From positions 2,418,001-2,482,000 of the forward strand of contig NZ_CP139145.1 of assembly GCF_034048115.1 (NCBI RefSeq): a stretch of 64,000 bases of DNA. The letters are read 5' to 3'. Numbering within the stretch: the first letter of the stretch is position 1; each line of letters starts with the position of its first letter. Under the pieces are notes generated by a model that searched no databases, was not told where the DNA came from, and was given only the letters and a program-made list of their open reading frames with translations. This DNA comes from Pseudarthrobacter sp. IC2-21 (GTDB lineage Bacteria > Actinomycetota > Actinomycetes > Actinomycetales > Micrococcaceae). Position numbers and translations under genes: made by a program. Of the stretch, positions 19,329-27,545 are shown one piece after another.

Positions 19329-19378
19329 CCCTTCCGTTTGCCGTGCGGGCTTGCGCCTGTGACGCACATCCGCCGACG

Positions 19379-19395
19379 TTGTAGCCTTTGCACAA
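19379..19395. promoter_or_regulatory. 17-bp inverted repeat upstream of FasR-type gene (site 1)
   Basis: TTGTAGCCTTTGCACAA lies 37 bases before the regulator start. The outer TTGT/ACAA are symmetric. It matches 13 of 17 positions with a second site before fabD, which is the main reason to call it an operator. Confidence 0.6.
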
Positions 19396-19432
19396 AATGG
19401 AGCTTGCGGGGCGGGCGCCGTATGCTCAGAAG

Positions 19433-20677
19433 ATGCCTGAGCCAACCACCCCGACTGCGAAGCGCAAGCCGGCTTCGCGCAGCACCGCGCCGGAGAAGTC
19501 TGAAACCCTGAAAAAGCTCAGGGCGAGCGTCGGCCAGCTGTCCACCACCACACTGCGGCAGTTGGAGAAGTCACTGCCCTGGTACTCCCGGCTCAGCTCC
19601 GACGAACGTTCGGCCCTGGGCATGGTTGCGCAGAACGGCATCGCCGCATTTGTCACCTGGTATGAGCGCCCCAGTTCGCCGTCGTGGATCCTCTCCGACG
19701 TCTTTGGTACGGCCCCCACCGAGCTGACCAGGTCCATCAGCCTGCAGAAAGCCCTCCAGCTGATCCGGATCGTGGTGGAGGTGGTGGAGGACCAGGTGCC
19801 GGTGATCGCCCCCGAAGCGGACCAGCCCTCGCTCCGGGAGGCCGTCCTGCGCTACTCCCGTGAAGTGGCATTCGCGGCTGCAGATGTCTATGCCAGGGCC
19901 GCCGAATCGCGCGGTTCGTGGGACACGCGGCTGGAGGCGCTGATCGTGGACGCCATCCTGCGGGGCGAAAACACGGATGCGCTGCGGTCAAGGATCGCTG
20001 CCCTGGGCTGGAAAGCCCAGGAGCGCTTCACCGTCATGGTGGGAAATTCCCCGTCCGAGCCCAGCGCCAGCTATGTCAGCGAATTGCGTCGTCTGGCCGG
20101 GCGCTACGCGGAAGACGCACTGGTGGGAATTCAGGGTGACCGTCTGATCCTGATCCTCGGCGGCGTTCAGGACCGCGAGACCGCGTACCTTAAGCTCAGC
20201 GAAATGTTCGCGCCCGGACCGGTGGTCTACGGCGCCGAGGCCGGCTCGCTGCTGGAAGCCAGCGGATCGGCCCAGTCGGCCTTCGCCGGCCTGACCGCCG
20301 CGCGCGCCTGGCCCTCGGCCCCACGGCCGGTAGCGGCGGACGACCTGCTGCCTGAACGCGTCATTTCCGGTGACGAGGCGGCGCGCCGCTCCCTCGTCAA
20401 AAACATCTACCGCCCCCTGGTTGCCGCCTCAAACGGGCTGGTGGAGACGCTGGGCACCTACCTCGAACTGGGCCATTCACTGGAGGCGACGGCGCGGGAA
20501 CTCTTTGTGCACGCCAACACGGTGAGGTACCGGCTCAAGCGCGTCTGCGACGTCACCGGCTGGGATCCGCTCCTTCCCCGCGAAGCGTTTGTGCTGCAGG
20601 CAGCCCTTGTGGTGGGCCGTCTTGCCGCGCCGCCTAAAGCGCCCGCCGAACGTAATCCGGCGCGGAATCAGTCCTGA
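19433..20677 (+). CDS. FasR/PucR-type regulator of fatty-acid synthesis
   Basis: 414 residues. The N-terminal half is helical and lacks a recognised effector domain; the middle resembles GGDEF-like PucR folds; the C-terminal 60 residues hold a PucR-type helix-turn-helix (SLEATARELFVHANTVRYRLKRV). This architecture and the position directly before fabD match Streptomyces FasR and M. tuberculosis Rv2242. Streptomyces FasR activates the fabD-fabH-acpP-fabF operon. The ATG at 19433 gives MPEPTTPTAKRK; in-frame upstream codons lack support. Matching inverted repeats occur before this gene and before fabD, suggesting autoregulation plus control of the operon. Confidence 0.88.
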   Translation: MPEPTTPTAKRKPASRSTAPEKSETLKKLRASVGQLSTTTLRQLEKSLPWYSRLSSDERSALGMVAQNGIAAFVTWYERPSSPSWILSDVFGTAPTELTRSISLQKALQLIRIVVEVVEDQVPVIAPEADQPSLREAVLRYSREVAFAAADVYARAAESRGSWDTRLEALIVDAILRGENTDALRSRIAALGWKAQERFTVMVGNSPSEPSASYVSELRRLAGRYAEDALVGIQGDRLILILGGVQDRETAYLKLSEMFAPGPVVYGAEAGSLLEASGSAQSAFAGLTAARAWPSAPRPVAADDLLPERVISGDEAARRSLVKNIYRPLVAASNGLVETLGTYLELGHSLEATARELFVHANTVRYRLKRVCDVTGWDPLLPREAFVLQAALVVGRLAAPPKAPAERNPARNQS

Positions 20678-20681
20678 CTCG

Positions 20682-20698
20682 TTGTAGACTTCCTACAA
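20682..20698. promoter_or_regulatory. 17-bp inverted repeat upstream of fabD (site 2)
   Basis: TTGTAG-ACTTC-CTACAA is a perfect palindrome with 6-bp arms in the 88-bp gap between the regulator stop and the fabD start. It shares 13 of 17 bases, in register, with site 1. Confidence 0.65.
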
Positions 20699-20765
20699 TC
20701 TGACCCCTTGAGCTTGGTGCAGAGAAACACCACGGAATGTCACAGTAATTTGGAAAGCTGGTTAA

Positions 20766-21695
20766 GTGCTTGCAATAGTCTGCCCTGGACAGGGCTCACA
20801 GACCCCGGGTTTCCTGGCCCCCTGGCTGGAACTGCCTTCGGTAGCAGGCCACCTGGCCTCCCTCAGCGAGATTGCAGGCATCGACCTGACAGCGCACGGG
20901 ACCACCTCGGATGAGGACACCATCAAGGACACTGCCGTTGCGCAGCCCCTGATCGTGGCTGCCGGGCTGGTTGCCGCAAGGTCCCTGTTCGACGTCGAAC
21001 TTGGCTCCCTCCCGGTGATCCTTGCCGGCCACTCTGTCGGTGAGATCACTGCTTCGGCCCTGGCTGGAGTGCTCACCGAAGAAGAAGCCATGACGTTTGT
21101 CCGCGAACGGGCCAACAGCATGGCCGCGGCCGCCGCTGTTACCCCGACCGGCATGAGCGCCGTGGTGGGCGGCGATCCGGCCGAGGTGCTGGCCGCCATC
21201 GAAGCGTCCGGAGCCACCCCGGCCAACGTGAACGGCGCCGGCCAGACCGTGGCTGCGGGGACGTTCGAACAGCTCAAGGCCCTCGCGGACCATCCGCCGG
21301 CCAAGGCACGCGTGATCCCCCTGAAGGTAGCGGGAGCTTTCCACACGTCGCACATGTCCCCCGCGGTGAGCGCCCTGGAAGCGCTGAAGCCGGCCCTCAA
21401 GCCGCAGAAGCCGCAGGTGCCGTTGCTGTCCAACTTTGACGGCCGTGAAGTGATCGACGGCGAGGCCGCCGTCGAGAGCCTCATTGCCCAGGTCTCCCGG
21501 CCGGTCCGCTGGGACCTGTGCATGGAGACGCTGCTGCAGCGCGGCGTCACTGGCCTGATTGAACTCGCACCGGCAGGCACGCTGGCTGGCCTCGCAAAGC
21601 GCGGCATGCCCGGCGTCAAAACCGTCGCAGTCAAAACCCCTGACGACCTCACGGCCGCACTGGCACTCTTCGCAGAATTGGAGGGAGACGCATGA
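20766..21695 (+). CDS. fabD: ACP S-malonyltransferase
   Basis: 309 residues. It transfers malonyl from CoA to acyl carrier protein for type II fatty-acid synthesis. The N-terminal CPGQGSQTPGF oxyanion region, catalytic Ser90 in GHSVGE, and the histidine segment AFHTSHM are intact. The GTG start (MLAIVCPGQGSQ) follows a weak GGAAAG. It is the first gene of the fab operon; the stop overlaps the fabH start as ATGA, which argues for translational coupling. Confidence 0.95.
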   Translation: MLAIVCPGQGSQTPGFLAPWLELPSVAGHLASLSEIAGIDLTAHGTTSDEDTIKDTAVAQPLIVAAGLVAARSLFDVELGSLPVILAGHSVGEITASALAGVLTEEEAMTFVRERANSMAAAAAVTPTGMSAVVGGDPAEVLAAIEASGATPANVNGAGQTVAAGTFEQLKALADHPPAKARVIPLKVAGAFHTSHMSPAVSALEALKPALKPQKPQVPLLSNFDGREVIDGEAAVESLIAQVSRPVRWDLCMETLLQRGVTGLIELAPAGTLAGLAKRGMPGVKTVAVKTPDDLTAALALFAELEGDA

Positions 21696-22753
21696 GCGTT
21701 CCCACGCTTAACCAGTCACCCGTCAACCAGTACAGCCGCATCCTCGGCCTGGGCGCCTACCGGCCTGACGTCATCGTCACCAACGAGGACGTCTGCCAGT
21801 GGATTGACTCTTCCGACGAATGGATCCGCCAGCGCACGGGGATCATCACGCGCCACCGGGCCTCCGCTGATGTCAGCGTCATCGACATGGCATCAGGTGC
21901 AGCGCAGGAGGCCCTCGAAAAAGCGGGAATCGACGCCTCCCAGCTCGGTGCCGTGATCGTATCCACCGTCACGCACCCCTACGCCACGCCCTCAGCCGCT
22001 GCTGCCGTGGCCGAGCGCATTGGCGCGACGCCGGCACCGGCCTTCGACATCTCCGCGGCCTGCGCAGGGTACTGCTACGGCATCGCGCAGGCTGATGCCC
22101 TGGTTCGTTCCGGTGCCGCAACGTACGTGTTGGTGGTGGGGGCGGAAAAGCTCTCCGATGTTATCGACAACCGGGAACGCACCATCTCCTTCCTCCTCGG
22201 CGACGGCGCCGGCGCCGTTGTCATCGGCCCGTCAGACACCCCGGGCATCGGCCCTTCGGTGTGGGGCTCGGACGGCAGCAAATGGGATGCGATCGGCATG
22301 ACGCGTTCCATCCTTGATGTGCGGGACCTCAGCATGGCCGCCCGGCAGTCCGATGAGTCCGGTGACTTCGCCCTGCTGGAAGAGGCGCAGGAACTGTACC
22401 CCACGCTGCGCCAGGACGGGCAGACCGTCTTCCGCTGGGCAGTCTGGGAAATGGCCAAGATGGCAGAGCAGGCGCTCGTGGCCGCCGGTGTCAAAGCCGA
22501 AGACCTCGTCGCCTTCATTCCCCACCAGGCCAACATGCGGATCATTGATGAGATGGTCAAGAAGCTCAAGCTTCCCGAGTCCGTCAAGGTAGCCCGGGAC
22601 ATTGCCGATGCCGGAAACACCTCGGCCGCGTCCATTCCCCTGGCCACCCACCGCCTGCTGAAGGAAAACCCTGAGCTCAGCGGGGGCCTCGCCCTCCAGA
22701 TCGGCTTCGGCGCCGGACTGGTTTTCGGTGCGCAGGTCATCGTTCTTCCTTAA
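21692..22753 (+). CDS. fabH: Beta-ketoacyl-ACP synthase III
   Basis: 353 residues of a thiolase-fold initiating condensing enzyme, joining an acyl-CoA primer to malonyl-ACP. The triad is Cys124 (DISAACAGYCYG), His in PHQANMRI and Asn in ADAGNTSAAS. In actinobacteria primers include branched acyl-CoAs, consistent with iso/anteiso lipids. Compared with classic FabH there is an N-terminal addition of about 15 residues. It overlaps fabD by 4 bases and is followed by acpP after 81 bases. Confidence 0.95.
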   Translation: MSVPTLNQSPVNQYSRILGLGAYRPDVIVTNEDVCQWIDSSDEWIRQRTGIITRHRASADVSVIDMASGAAQEALEKAGIDASQLGAVIVSTVTHPYATPSAAAAVAERIGATPAPAFDISAACAGYCYGIAQADALVRSGAATYVLVVGAEKLSDVIDNRERTISFLLGDGAGAVVIGPSDTPGIGPSVWGSDGSKWDAIGMTRSILDVRDLSMAARQSDESGDFALLEEAQELYPTLRQDGQTVFRWAVWEMAKMAEQALVAAGVKAEDLVAFIPHQANMRIIDEMVKKLKLPESVKVARDIADAGNTSAASIPLATHRLLKENPELSGGLALQIGFGAGLVFGAQVIVLP

Positions 22754-22834
22754 ACGTCCCACACAGGCCGCACCCCCGCGGGCTGAACCGTTTCCGGCAT
22801 CCCCTGCCGGCAATAACAAGAAAAGGAGCCGTCA

Positions 22835-23080
22835 ATGGCTAGCAATGAAGAGATCCTGTCCGGCCTGGCCGAAATCGTCAACGAAGAAACCGGTCTGGCC
22901 CCCGAGGCTGTCGAACTGGACAAGTCCTTCACCGAGGACCTGGACATCGACTCAATCTCCATGATGACCATTGTGGTTAACGCCGAAGAGAAGTTCGGCG
23001 TGCGCATCCCGGACGAAGAGGTCAAGAACCTCAAGACCGTGGGCGACGCCGTGAGCTTCATCGCCGGCGCACAGGCCTAG
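22835..23080 (+). CDS. acpP: Acyl carrier protein
   Basis: 81 residues, acidic, with the phosphopantetheine site Ser40 in DIDSISMMT (the usual DSL is DSI here). It carries the growing acyl chain for the fab enzymes encoded around it. The ATG at 22835 is preceded by AAAAGGAG, a strong ribosome site suited to a highly expressed protein. It lies between fabH and fabF in one operon. Confidence 0.96.
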   Translation: MASNEEILSGLAEIVNEETGLAPEAVELDKSFTEDLDIDSISMMTIVVNAEEKFGVRIPDEEVKNLKTVGDAVSFIAGAQA

Positions 23081-23108
23081 CCAAGGCTTCGGCCCCTTAA
23101 GGCTGACA

Positions 23109-23146
23109 GGACTGCCGGCCCGCCCCATCGGCGGGGCCGGCAGTCC
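23109..23146 (+). terminator. GC-rich hairpin between acpP and fabF
   Basis: GGACTGCCGGCC pairs with GGCCGGCAGTCC (12 bp) around a C/G-rich inner part. No U-tract follows, so it may act as a processing or stability element that sets a high acpP:fabF ratio rather than a full terminator. Confidence 0.5.
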
Positions 23147-23233
23147 ACCCTATTTCCGGGCACTAGCTGCCCAACACGCGGGACCCCGCCGGAGTAACCG
23201 GATACGGCCTGCCCACCGACAGAGAGTGATCCA

Positions 23234-24469
23234 ATGACACGCAAAGTAGTCATTACCGGTCTGGGTGCCACCACACCCATCGGCGGCGACGTACCGACAA
23301 TGTGGAACAACGCATTGAAGGGCGTCTCCGGTGCCCGCACCCTGGAGGACGATTGGGTTGCCAAATACGAACTGCCCGTCCACTTCGCCGCGCGCTGCAC
23401 CACCCCGGCATTGGATGTCCTGAGCCGTGTCGAGGCCAAGCGGATGGACCCGTCCACCCAGTTTGGGGTCATCGCCTCCCGTGAGGCATGGGCGGATTCC
23501 GGCATCACCGAAATCGACCACGACCGCCTTGCGGTCGCCTTCGCCACCGGCATCGGCGGCGTGTGGACCCTGCTGGATGCCTGGGACACGCTGAAGGAGA
23601 AAGGGCCCCGCCGTGTCCTCCCGATGACGGTGCCCATGCTGATGCCCAACGGCGTCGCAGCGGCCGTCAGCCTCGATCTCGGCGCCCGCGCGGGCGCCCA
23701 CACCCCTGTTTCGGCCTGTGCATCCGGCACCGAGGCCCTTCACCTGGGCCTGGACCTCATCCGCTCCGGCAAGGCCGACGTGGTCATGTGCGGCGGCGCC
23801 GAGGCGGCCATCCACCCCATGCCCCTGGCCGCGTTCGCTTCCATGCAGGCGCTGTCCCGCCGCAACGACGACCCGCAGGGCGCCTCCCGTCCCTATGACC
23901 TCGCCCGCGACGGCTTTGTGATGGGCGAAGGCGCCGGCGCGCTGGTCCTCGAGGCCGAGGAACACGCCCTTGCCCGCGGTGCCCGCATCTACGGTGAACT
24001 CGCCGGCACCTCCGTGACCGCTGACGCCTATCACATCACTGCTCCGGACCCCCAGGGCCTGGGCGCCACCCGCGCGTTGAAGGCAGCCATGTTCGACGGC
24101 CGTATCCAGGCCGAAGATGTGGTCCACGTCAATGCGCACGCCACCTCCACCCCGGTCGGTGACAAGCCCGAGTACACGGCTCTCTACGCTGCCTTGGGTA
24201 GCCACCTCGACAGCGTGGCAGTCTCCGCCACCAAATCGCAGATGGGACACCTCCTCGGTGCCTCAGGCGCCGTGGAGGCAGTACTGACGGTGCTGGCCGT
24301 CTATGAACGCAAGGCGCCTGTGACCATCAACCTCGAGAACCAGGACCCCGAGATCCCCCTGGACGTTGTCACTTCAGCCCGGGACCTTCCGGCAGGGGAC
24401 ATTGTGGCGCTCAGCAACTCGTTCGGTTTCGGCGGCCACAACGCCGTCATCGCCGTCCGCAGCGTCTAA
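23234..24469 (+). CDS. fabF: Beta-ketoacyl-ACP synthase II
   Basis: 411 residues. It condenses malonyl-ACP with the growing acyl-ACP. The catalytic Cys162 (VSACASGTEAL), the two histidines (NAHATSTPVGD and SFGFGGHNAV) and the conserved lysine (SATKSQMGHLLGASG) are present. It corresponds in position to kasA of mycobacteria, but no kasB-like second copy follows. It ends the fab operon and is followed by a strong terminator. Confidence 0.95.
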   Translation: MTRKVVITGLGATTPIGGDVPTMWNNALKGVSGARTLEDDWVAKYELPVHFAARCTTPALDVLSRVEAKRMDPSTQFGVIASREAWADSGITEIDHDRLAVAFATGIGGVWTLLDAWDTLKEKGPRRVLPMTVPMLMPNGVAAAVSLDLGARAGAHTPVSACASGTEALHLGLDLIRSGKADVVMCGGAEAAIHPMPLAAFASMQALSRRNDDPQGASRPYDLARDGFVMGEGAGALVLEAEEHALARGARIYGELAGTSVTADAYHITAPDPQGLGATRALKAAMFDGRIQAEDVVHVNAHATSTPVGDKPEYTALYAALGSHLDSVAVSATKSQMGHLLGASGAVEAVLTVLAVYERKAPVTINLENQDPEIPLDVVTSARDLPAGDIVALSNSFGFGGHNAVIAVRSV

Positions 24470-24490
24470 GACCAGCCCCGCTGAGACAAA

Positions 24491-24535
24491 GGAGGCCCCG
24501 CCGTTGTGCATTGCACAACGGCGGGGCCTCCTTTT
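24491..24535. terminator. Bidirectional terminator between fabF and DUF3145
   Basis: A near-perfect stem of 18-19 bp (24491-24510 with 24512-24531) ends in TTTT on the plus strand and is preceded by AAA, giving a T-run on the minus strand too. It serves both convergent genes. Confidence 0.9.
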
Positions 24536-24592
24536 GCTATGGAGATTGATGGATGACGGCGGGACGCACGGTTTGAAGGCGTCCGGCGGTTC

Positions 24593-25096
24593 TCAGCCCA
24601 CCTGGTGCAGCCAGCGGACGGGTGCACCCTCCGCGGCGTGGCGGAAAGGCTCGAGTTCCTCATCCCAGGCCTCACCGAGGGCAAGGGAGAGTTCGTGGTA
24701 AACAGCGGACGGATCGCCTGCGCCCGATTCGTAGGCGTAGCGGATCCTGTCCTCTGACACCATGATGTTGCCGTGGACATCGGTGGTGGCGTGGAAAATT
24801 CCCAGTTCGGGGGTGTGGGACCAGCGGCCGCCATCGACGCCCTGGCTGGGTTCCTCTGTGACCTCATAGCGCAGGTGCGCCCAACCACGAAGCGAGGACG
24901 CCAGCAGGGAGCCCGTGCCCGGGGTGCCGGTCCAGGAGAGCTCGGCCCTAAACATTCCGGGCGCGGCAGGTTGAGGGGTCCACTCAAGATCCGTTCGCTT
25001 ATCCACGACGGATCCGATAGCCCACTCGACGTGCGGGCACAGCGCCGTAGGCGCCGAGTGTACGAACAGCACACCGCGGGTCATTGCAACAGACAT
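24593..25096 (-). CDS. DUF3145 family protein
   Basis: 167 residues. An actinobacteria-only family of unknown function, recognised from MTRGVLFVHSAPTALCPHVEWA at the N-terminus, the WTPQPAAPGMFRAEL..W segment and the conserved LGEAWDEELEPFRHAAEG..VRWLHQVG end. The ATG at 25096 has GGAGG 5 bases upstream; a start at 25108 is less likely. It is convergent with fabF, as in other actinobacteria where DUF3145 lies beside the fab operon (recalled, not tested). No membrane segment or catalytic motif is evident. Confidence 0.88.
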   Translation of the reverse strand: MSVAMTRGVLFVHSAPTALCPHVEWAIGSVVDKRTDLEWTPQPAAPGMFRAELSWTGTPGTGSLLASSLRGWAHLRYEVTEEPSQGVDGGRWSHTPELGIFHATTDVHGNIMVSEDRIRYAYESGAGDPSAVYHELSLALGEAWDEELEPFRHAAEGAPVRWLHQVG

Positions 25097-25364
25097 TCCA
25101 TCCTCCATAGCTGTAGGTACGTCTTCCCCAACGACCTCTGCCTGGATGAAACTGCCCGTGCTGTGGTTCCAGCGGCGGTGCTCCTGCTGATATTAAGCTG
25201 TGTCCGGACTCGCTGTTCCGCGCGAAGCGAAGGAGCTTCAAGCGAAACTTGAAAGTTGCCGGACGTGACTCTTATTGTGCCGTACCCCGCCTCATTACGC
25301 CAGTGCGACGAGGAACACGTGAACGGCCCGCCGGCGGTCCTCCCGCAGGAGGCGCCCGGCGGGT

Positions 25365-26291
25365 TCAGGCTCGGGGATGCGCCTGCTGGTAACTTCTGCG
25401 CAGCCGATCCACCGATACGTGCGTGTAGATCTGGGTGGTGGCCAGGCTGCTGTGGCCGAGGATTTCCTGGACGGCACGAAGGTCCGCTCCGCCGTCCAGC
25501 AGGTGCGTGGCCGCGGAGTGCCTCAGGGCATGCGGGCCGGTCGCGGACGTATCGCCCAGGGCCTCGAAGAGGTCCTTGACCACGGAGCGCACCTGGCGCT
25601 GGTCAACGCGGTTGCCTCTCGTGCCGAGGAACAGGGCCGGGCCGCTGCGCTCCGTGGCCAGCAGAGGTCTGCCCCGGCGGAGCCAGTCGTCGAGGGCCAC
25701 GGCTGCCGGAACGCCGTAAGGGACGGTCCGTTCCTTGTTGCCTTTACCGATGACCCGGAGGGTTCGTCGGTCCGGATTGAGGTCGTCCACATCCAGACCG
25801 GCCAACTCCCCCACCCGAAGCCCGGTGGCGTAAAGGACTTCCACCATGGCACGGTTCCGCACCGCAACCGGCGAGCCGTCTGCGGCCGCGTCTTCCAGGC
25901 TGGCCAGCAGCCGCAGGACCTGTTGGGCCTGAAGGACCCCCGGCAGCGACTTTTCCGCTTTGGGTGCCTTGAGCCGCAGGGCAGGGTCCACGGCGATGAG
26001 TTCCTCCCGCACGGCCCACGTGGTGAAGGACCGTGCGGTGGCTGACCTCCGGGCCAGCGTGGAGCGGGCCATGCCGGCCTGGCTTTGGGCGCCCAGCCAA
26101 CTGCGGAAGGTGGCCAGCTCCAGGTCCGGGAGGTCCGTGATGCCTTCCGAGACGGCGAATTCCAGGAAGCCCCGCAGATCGGCAAGGTAAGCCCGTCTGG
26201 TGTGATCGGACCGGGCCCGTTCTGCCTCCAGATACCGGCCAAAGCCCGCCAGCGCCCGCTCAAACGGCGGGGGCAGTTCCTGATTATCCAC
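25365..26291 (-). CDS. xerC: Tyrosine recombinase XerC
   Basis: 308 residues from the GTG at 26291 (the frame is open to 26342). An N-terminal SAM-like DNA-binding domain (residues 8-95) precedes the catalytic domain with Arg159, Lys183, His254-x-x-Arg257, His280 and nucleophile Tyr289, so the site is complete. It resolves chromosome dimers at dif with XerD. Its position after dprA in the yraN-comM-dprA operon is the conserved actinobacterial location, so it is the housekeeping enzyme rather than a phage integrase. No dif site was identified nearby. Confidence 0.92.
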   Translation of the reverse strand: MDNQELPPPFERALAGFGRYLEAERARSDHTRRAYLADLRGFLEFAVSEGITDLPDLELATFRSWLGAQSQAGMARSTLARRSATARSFTTWAVREELIAVDPALRLKAPKAEKSLPGVLQAQQVLRLLASLEDAAADGSPVAVRNRAMVEVLYATGLRVGELAGLDVDDLNPDRRTLRVIGKGNKERTVPYGVPAAVALDDWLRRGRPLLATERSGPALFLGTRGNRVDQRQVRSVVKDLFEALGDTSATGPHALRHSAATHLLDGGADLRAVQEILGHSSLATTQIYTHVSVDRLRRSYQQAHPRA

Positions 26292-26342
26292 CGTTCCACT
26301 GTCCCAGAACCCTGCCCTCCAAGGGGTACGGGACACAGCCAA

Positions 26343-27545
26343 TTAGCCGGAATCCTTGGCCCGCTTCCAGCCGCCGCGCTCGGAGACAGCGAGCCCCAGC
26401 AACCCGAGCCTGCCCAGCCCGGCACGGACCGATTCAACGCTGAGGCCGGCGACGGCACACAACTTCTCCACCGAGGTGGTTGAGCGAAGGGGCAGGGCAT
26501 CGAGCAGGATCAGGTCTTCCAACGTCAGGCCATCGTGCTCGGCCTGCCGCGCCGCACCCGGCTCAGTGAGTGCCTCGCCACTGGGTGAAGCCAGTTCGGC
26601 GATCTCAGCGGCGTCGGTCACGCAGACGGCGCCCCCGTCACGGAGCAGGCGATGGCAGCCGGCCGAATTCGCACTGTGAACGGAACCAGGGACCGCCCCG
26701 ACGGCCCGGCCAAGATTCTCCGCATGATGGGCCGTATTCAGCGCTCCCGACCGCCACCGGGCTTCCACCACCACGGTCACTGCGGCCAGGGCAGCGATGA
26801 GTCTGTTCCGTTGAAGAAAGCGGTAACGGGTAGGTGCCGATCCCGGCGGGACCTCGGCGAGCACAGCTCCCTGGTTGCACACGGCCCGGAGGAGGTCTTC
26901 GTTGCCGGAGGGGTAGAACCGGTCCACGCCACCTGCCATGACAGCAATGGTCGGGACGGGACCGGATCCCCCGGCCAACGCCGCCCTGTGGGCATGAGCA
27001 TCTATACCGTACGCGCCCCCGGAAACGAGGGTGAAGCCCCGCTGCGCCAGAGAGTAGGCCAGGTCCCCCGTCACGGAGGCGCCGTAGCTGGTGCTGTCGC
27101 GCGAGCCCACCAGCGCCACGCTGCGGGCCGCCCCAGGAAGTTCCTGCTCCACGCCCCGCCACCAGAGGCAGATGGGCTCGTGAATGCCCAGGTCTCCGAG
27201 CTGTTTGGGCCAGAGCTCATCTGACGGGATGATCACCCGTCCGCCCAGGCGGGCCATCGTTGCCAGATCGCGTTCGGGGGCCAGATCCGGGATGCGCGGC
27301 GCCCACCGCTTCCGCGCTGCAGACAGGCCGCCCCAACTGGAGCCGGCGCCGTTGTCAGCCAGCAGACCCGTGATTTCCTGCTCCAGCCCCGGCCCAGGCG
27401 TAGCCTGGCCCGTGGCAATCCGCAGCGCATCTTCGGCGCCAGCCGCCTGAACGAGCGCGAGGGCCGCCGCATCCTGGGGTTCCATCAGCCGCGACAGCGC
27501 TGCCCGGGCAATCCGTTCGTTGTCCATACTGTATCCGTCCTTCAT
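26343..27545 (-). CDS. dprA: DNA-processing protein DprA
   Basis: 400 residues. The extended Rossmann core carries VALVGSRDSTSYG, VSGGAYGIDAHAHRAAL and the RNRLIAALA helix; a C-terminal winged-helix-like domain follows (residues 335-395). DprA binds single-stranded DNA and loads RecA during transformation. The ATG at 27545 overlaps the comM stop (ATGA); an internal ATG at 27527 is an alternative. No comEA/comEC genes are in the window, so competence cannot be judged from here. Confidence 0.93.
   Translation of the reverse strand: MKDGYSMDNERIARAALSRLMEPQDAAALALVQAAGAEDALRIATGQATPGPGLEQEITGLLADNGAGSSWGGLSAARKRWAPRIPDLAPERDLATMARLGGRVIIPSDELWPKQLGDLGIHEPICLWWRGVEQELPGAARSVALVGSRDSTSYGASVTGDLAYSLAQRGFTLVSGGAYGIDAHAHRAALAGGSGPVPTIAVMAGGVDRFYPSGNEDLLRAVCNQGAVLAEVPPGSAPTRYRFLQRNRLIAALAAVTVVVEARWRSGALNTAHHAENLGRAVGAVPGSVHSANSAGCHRLLRDGGAVCVTDAAEIAELASPSGEALTEPGAARQAEHDGLTLEDLILLDALPLRSTTSVEKLCAVAGLSVESVRAGLGRLGLLGLAVSERGGWKRAKDSG

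Noticed and set aside
25365..26291. Tyrosine recombinase as evidence for a prophage or genomic island
   Set aside because: It sits in the conserved yraN-comM-dprA-xerC order, has full-length XerC features and no phage genes or att repeats nearby.
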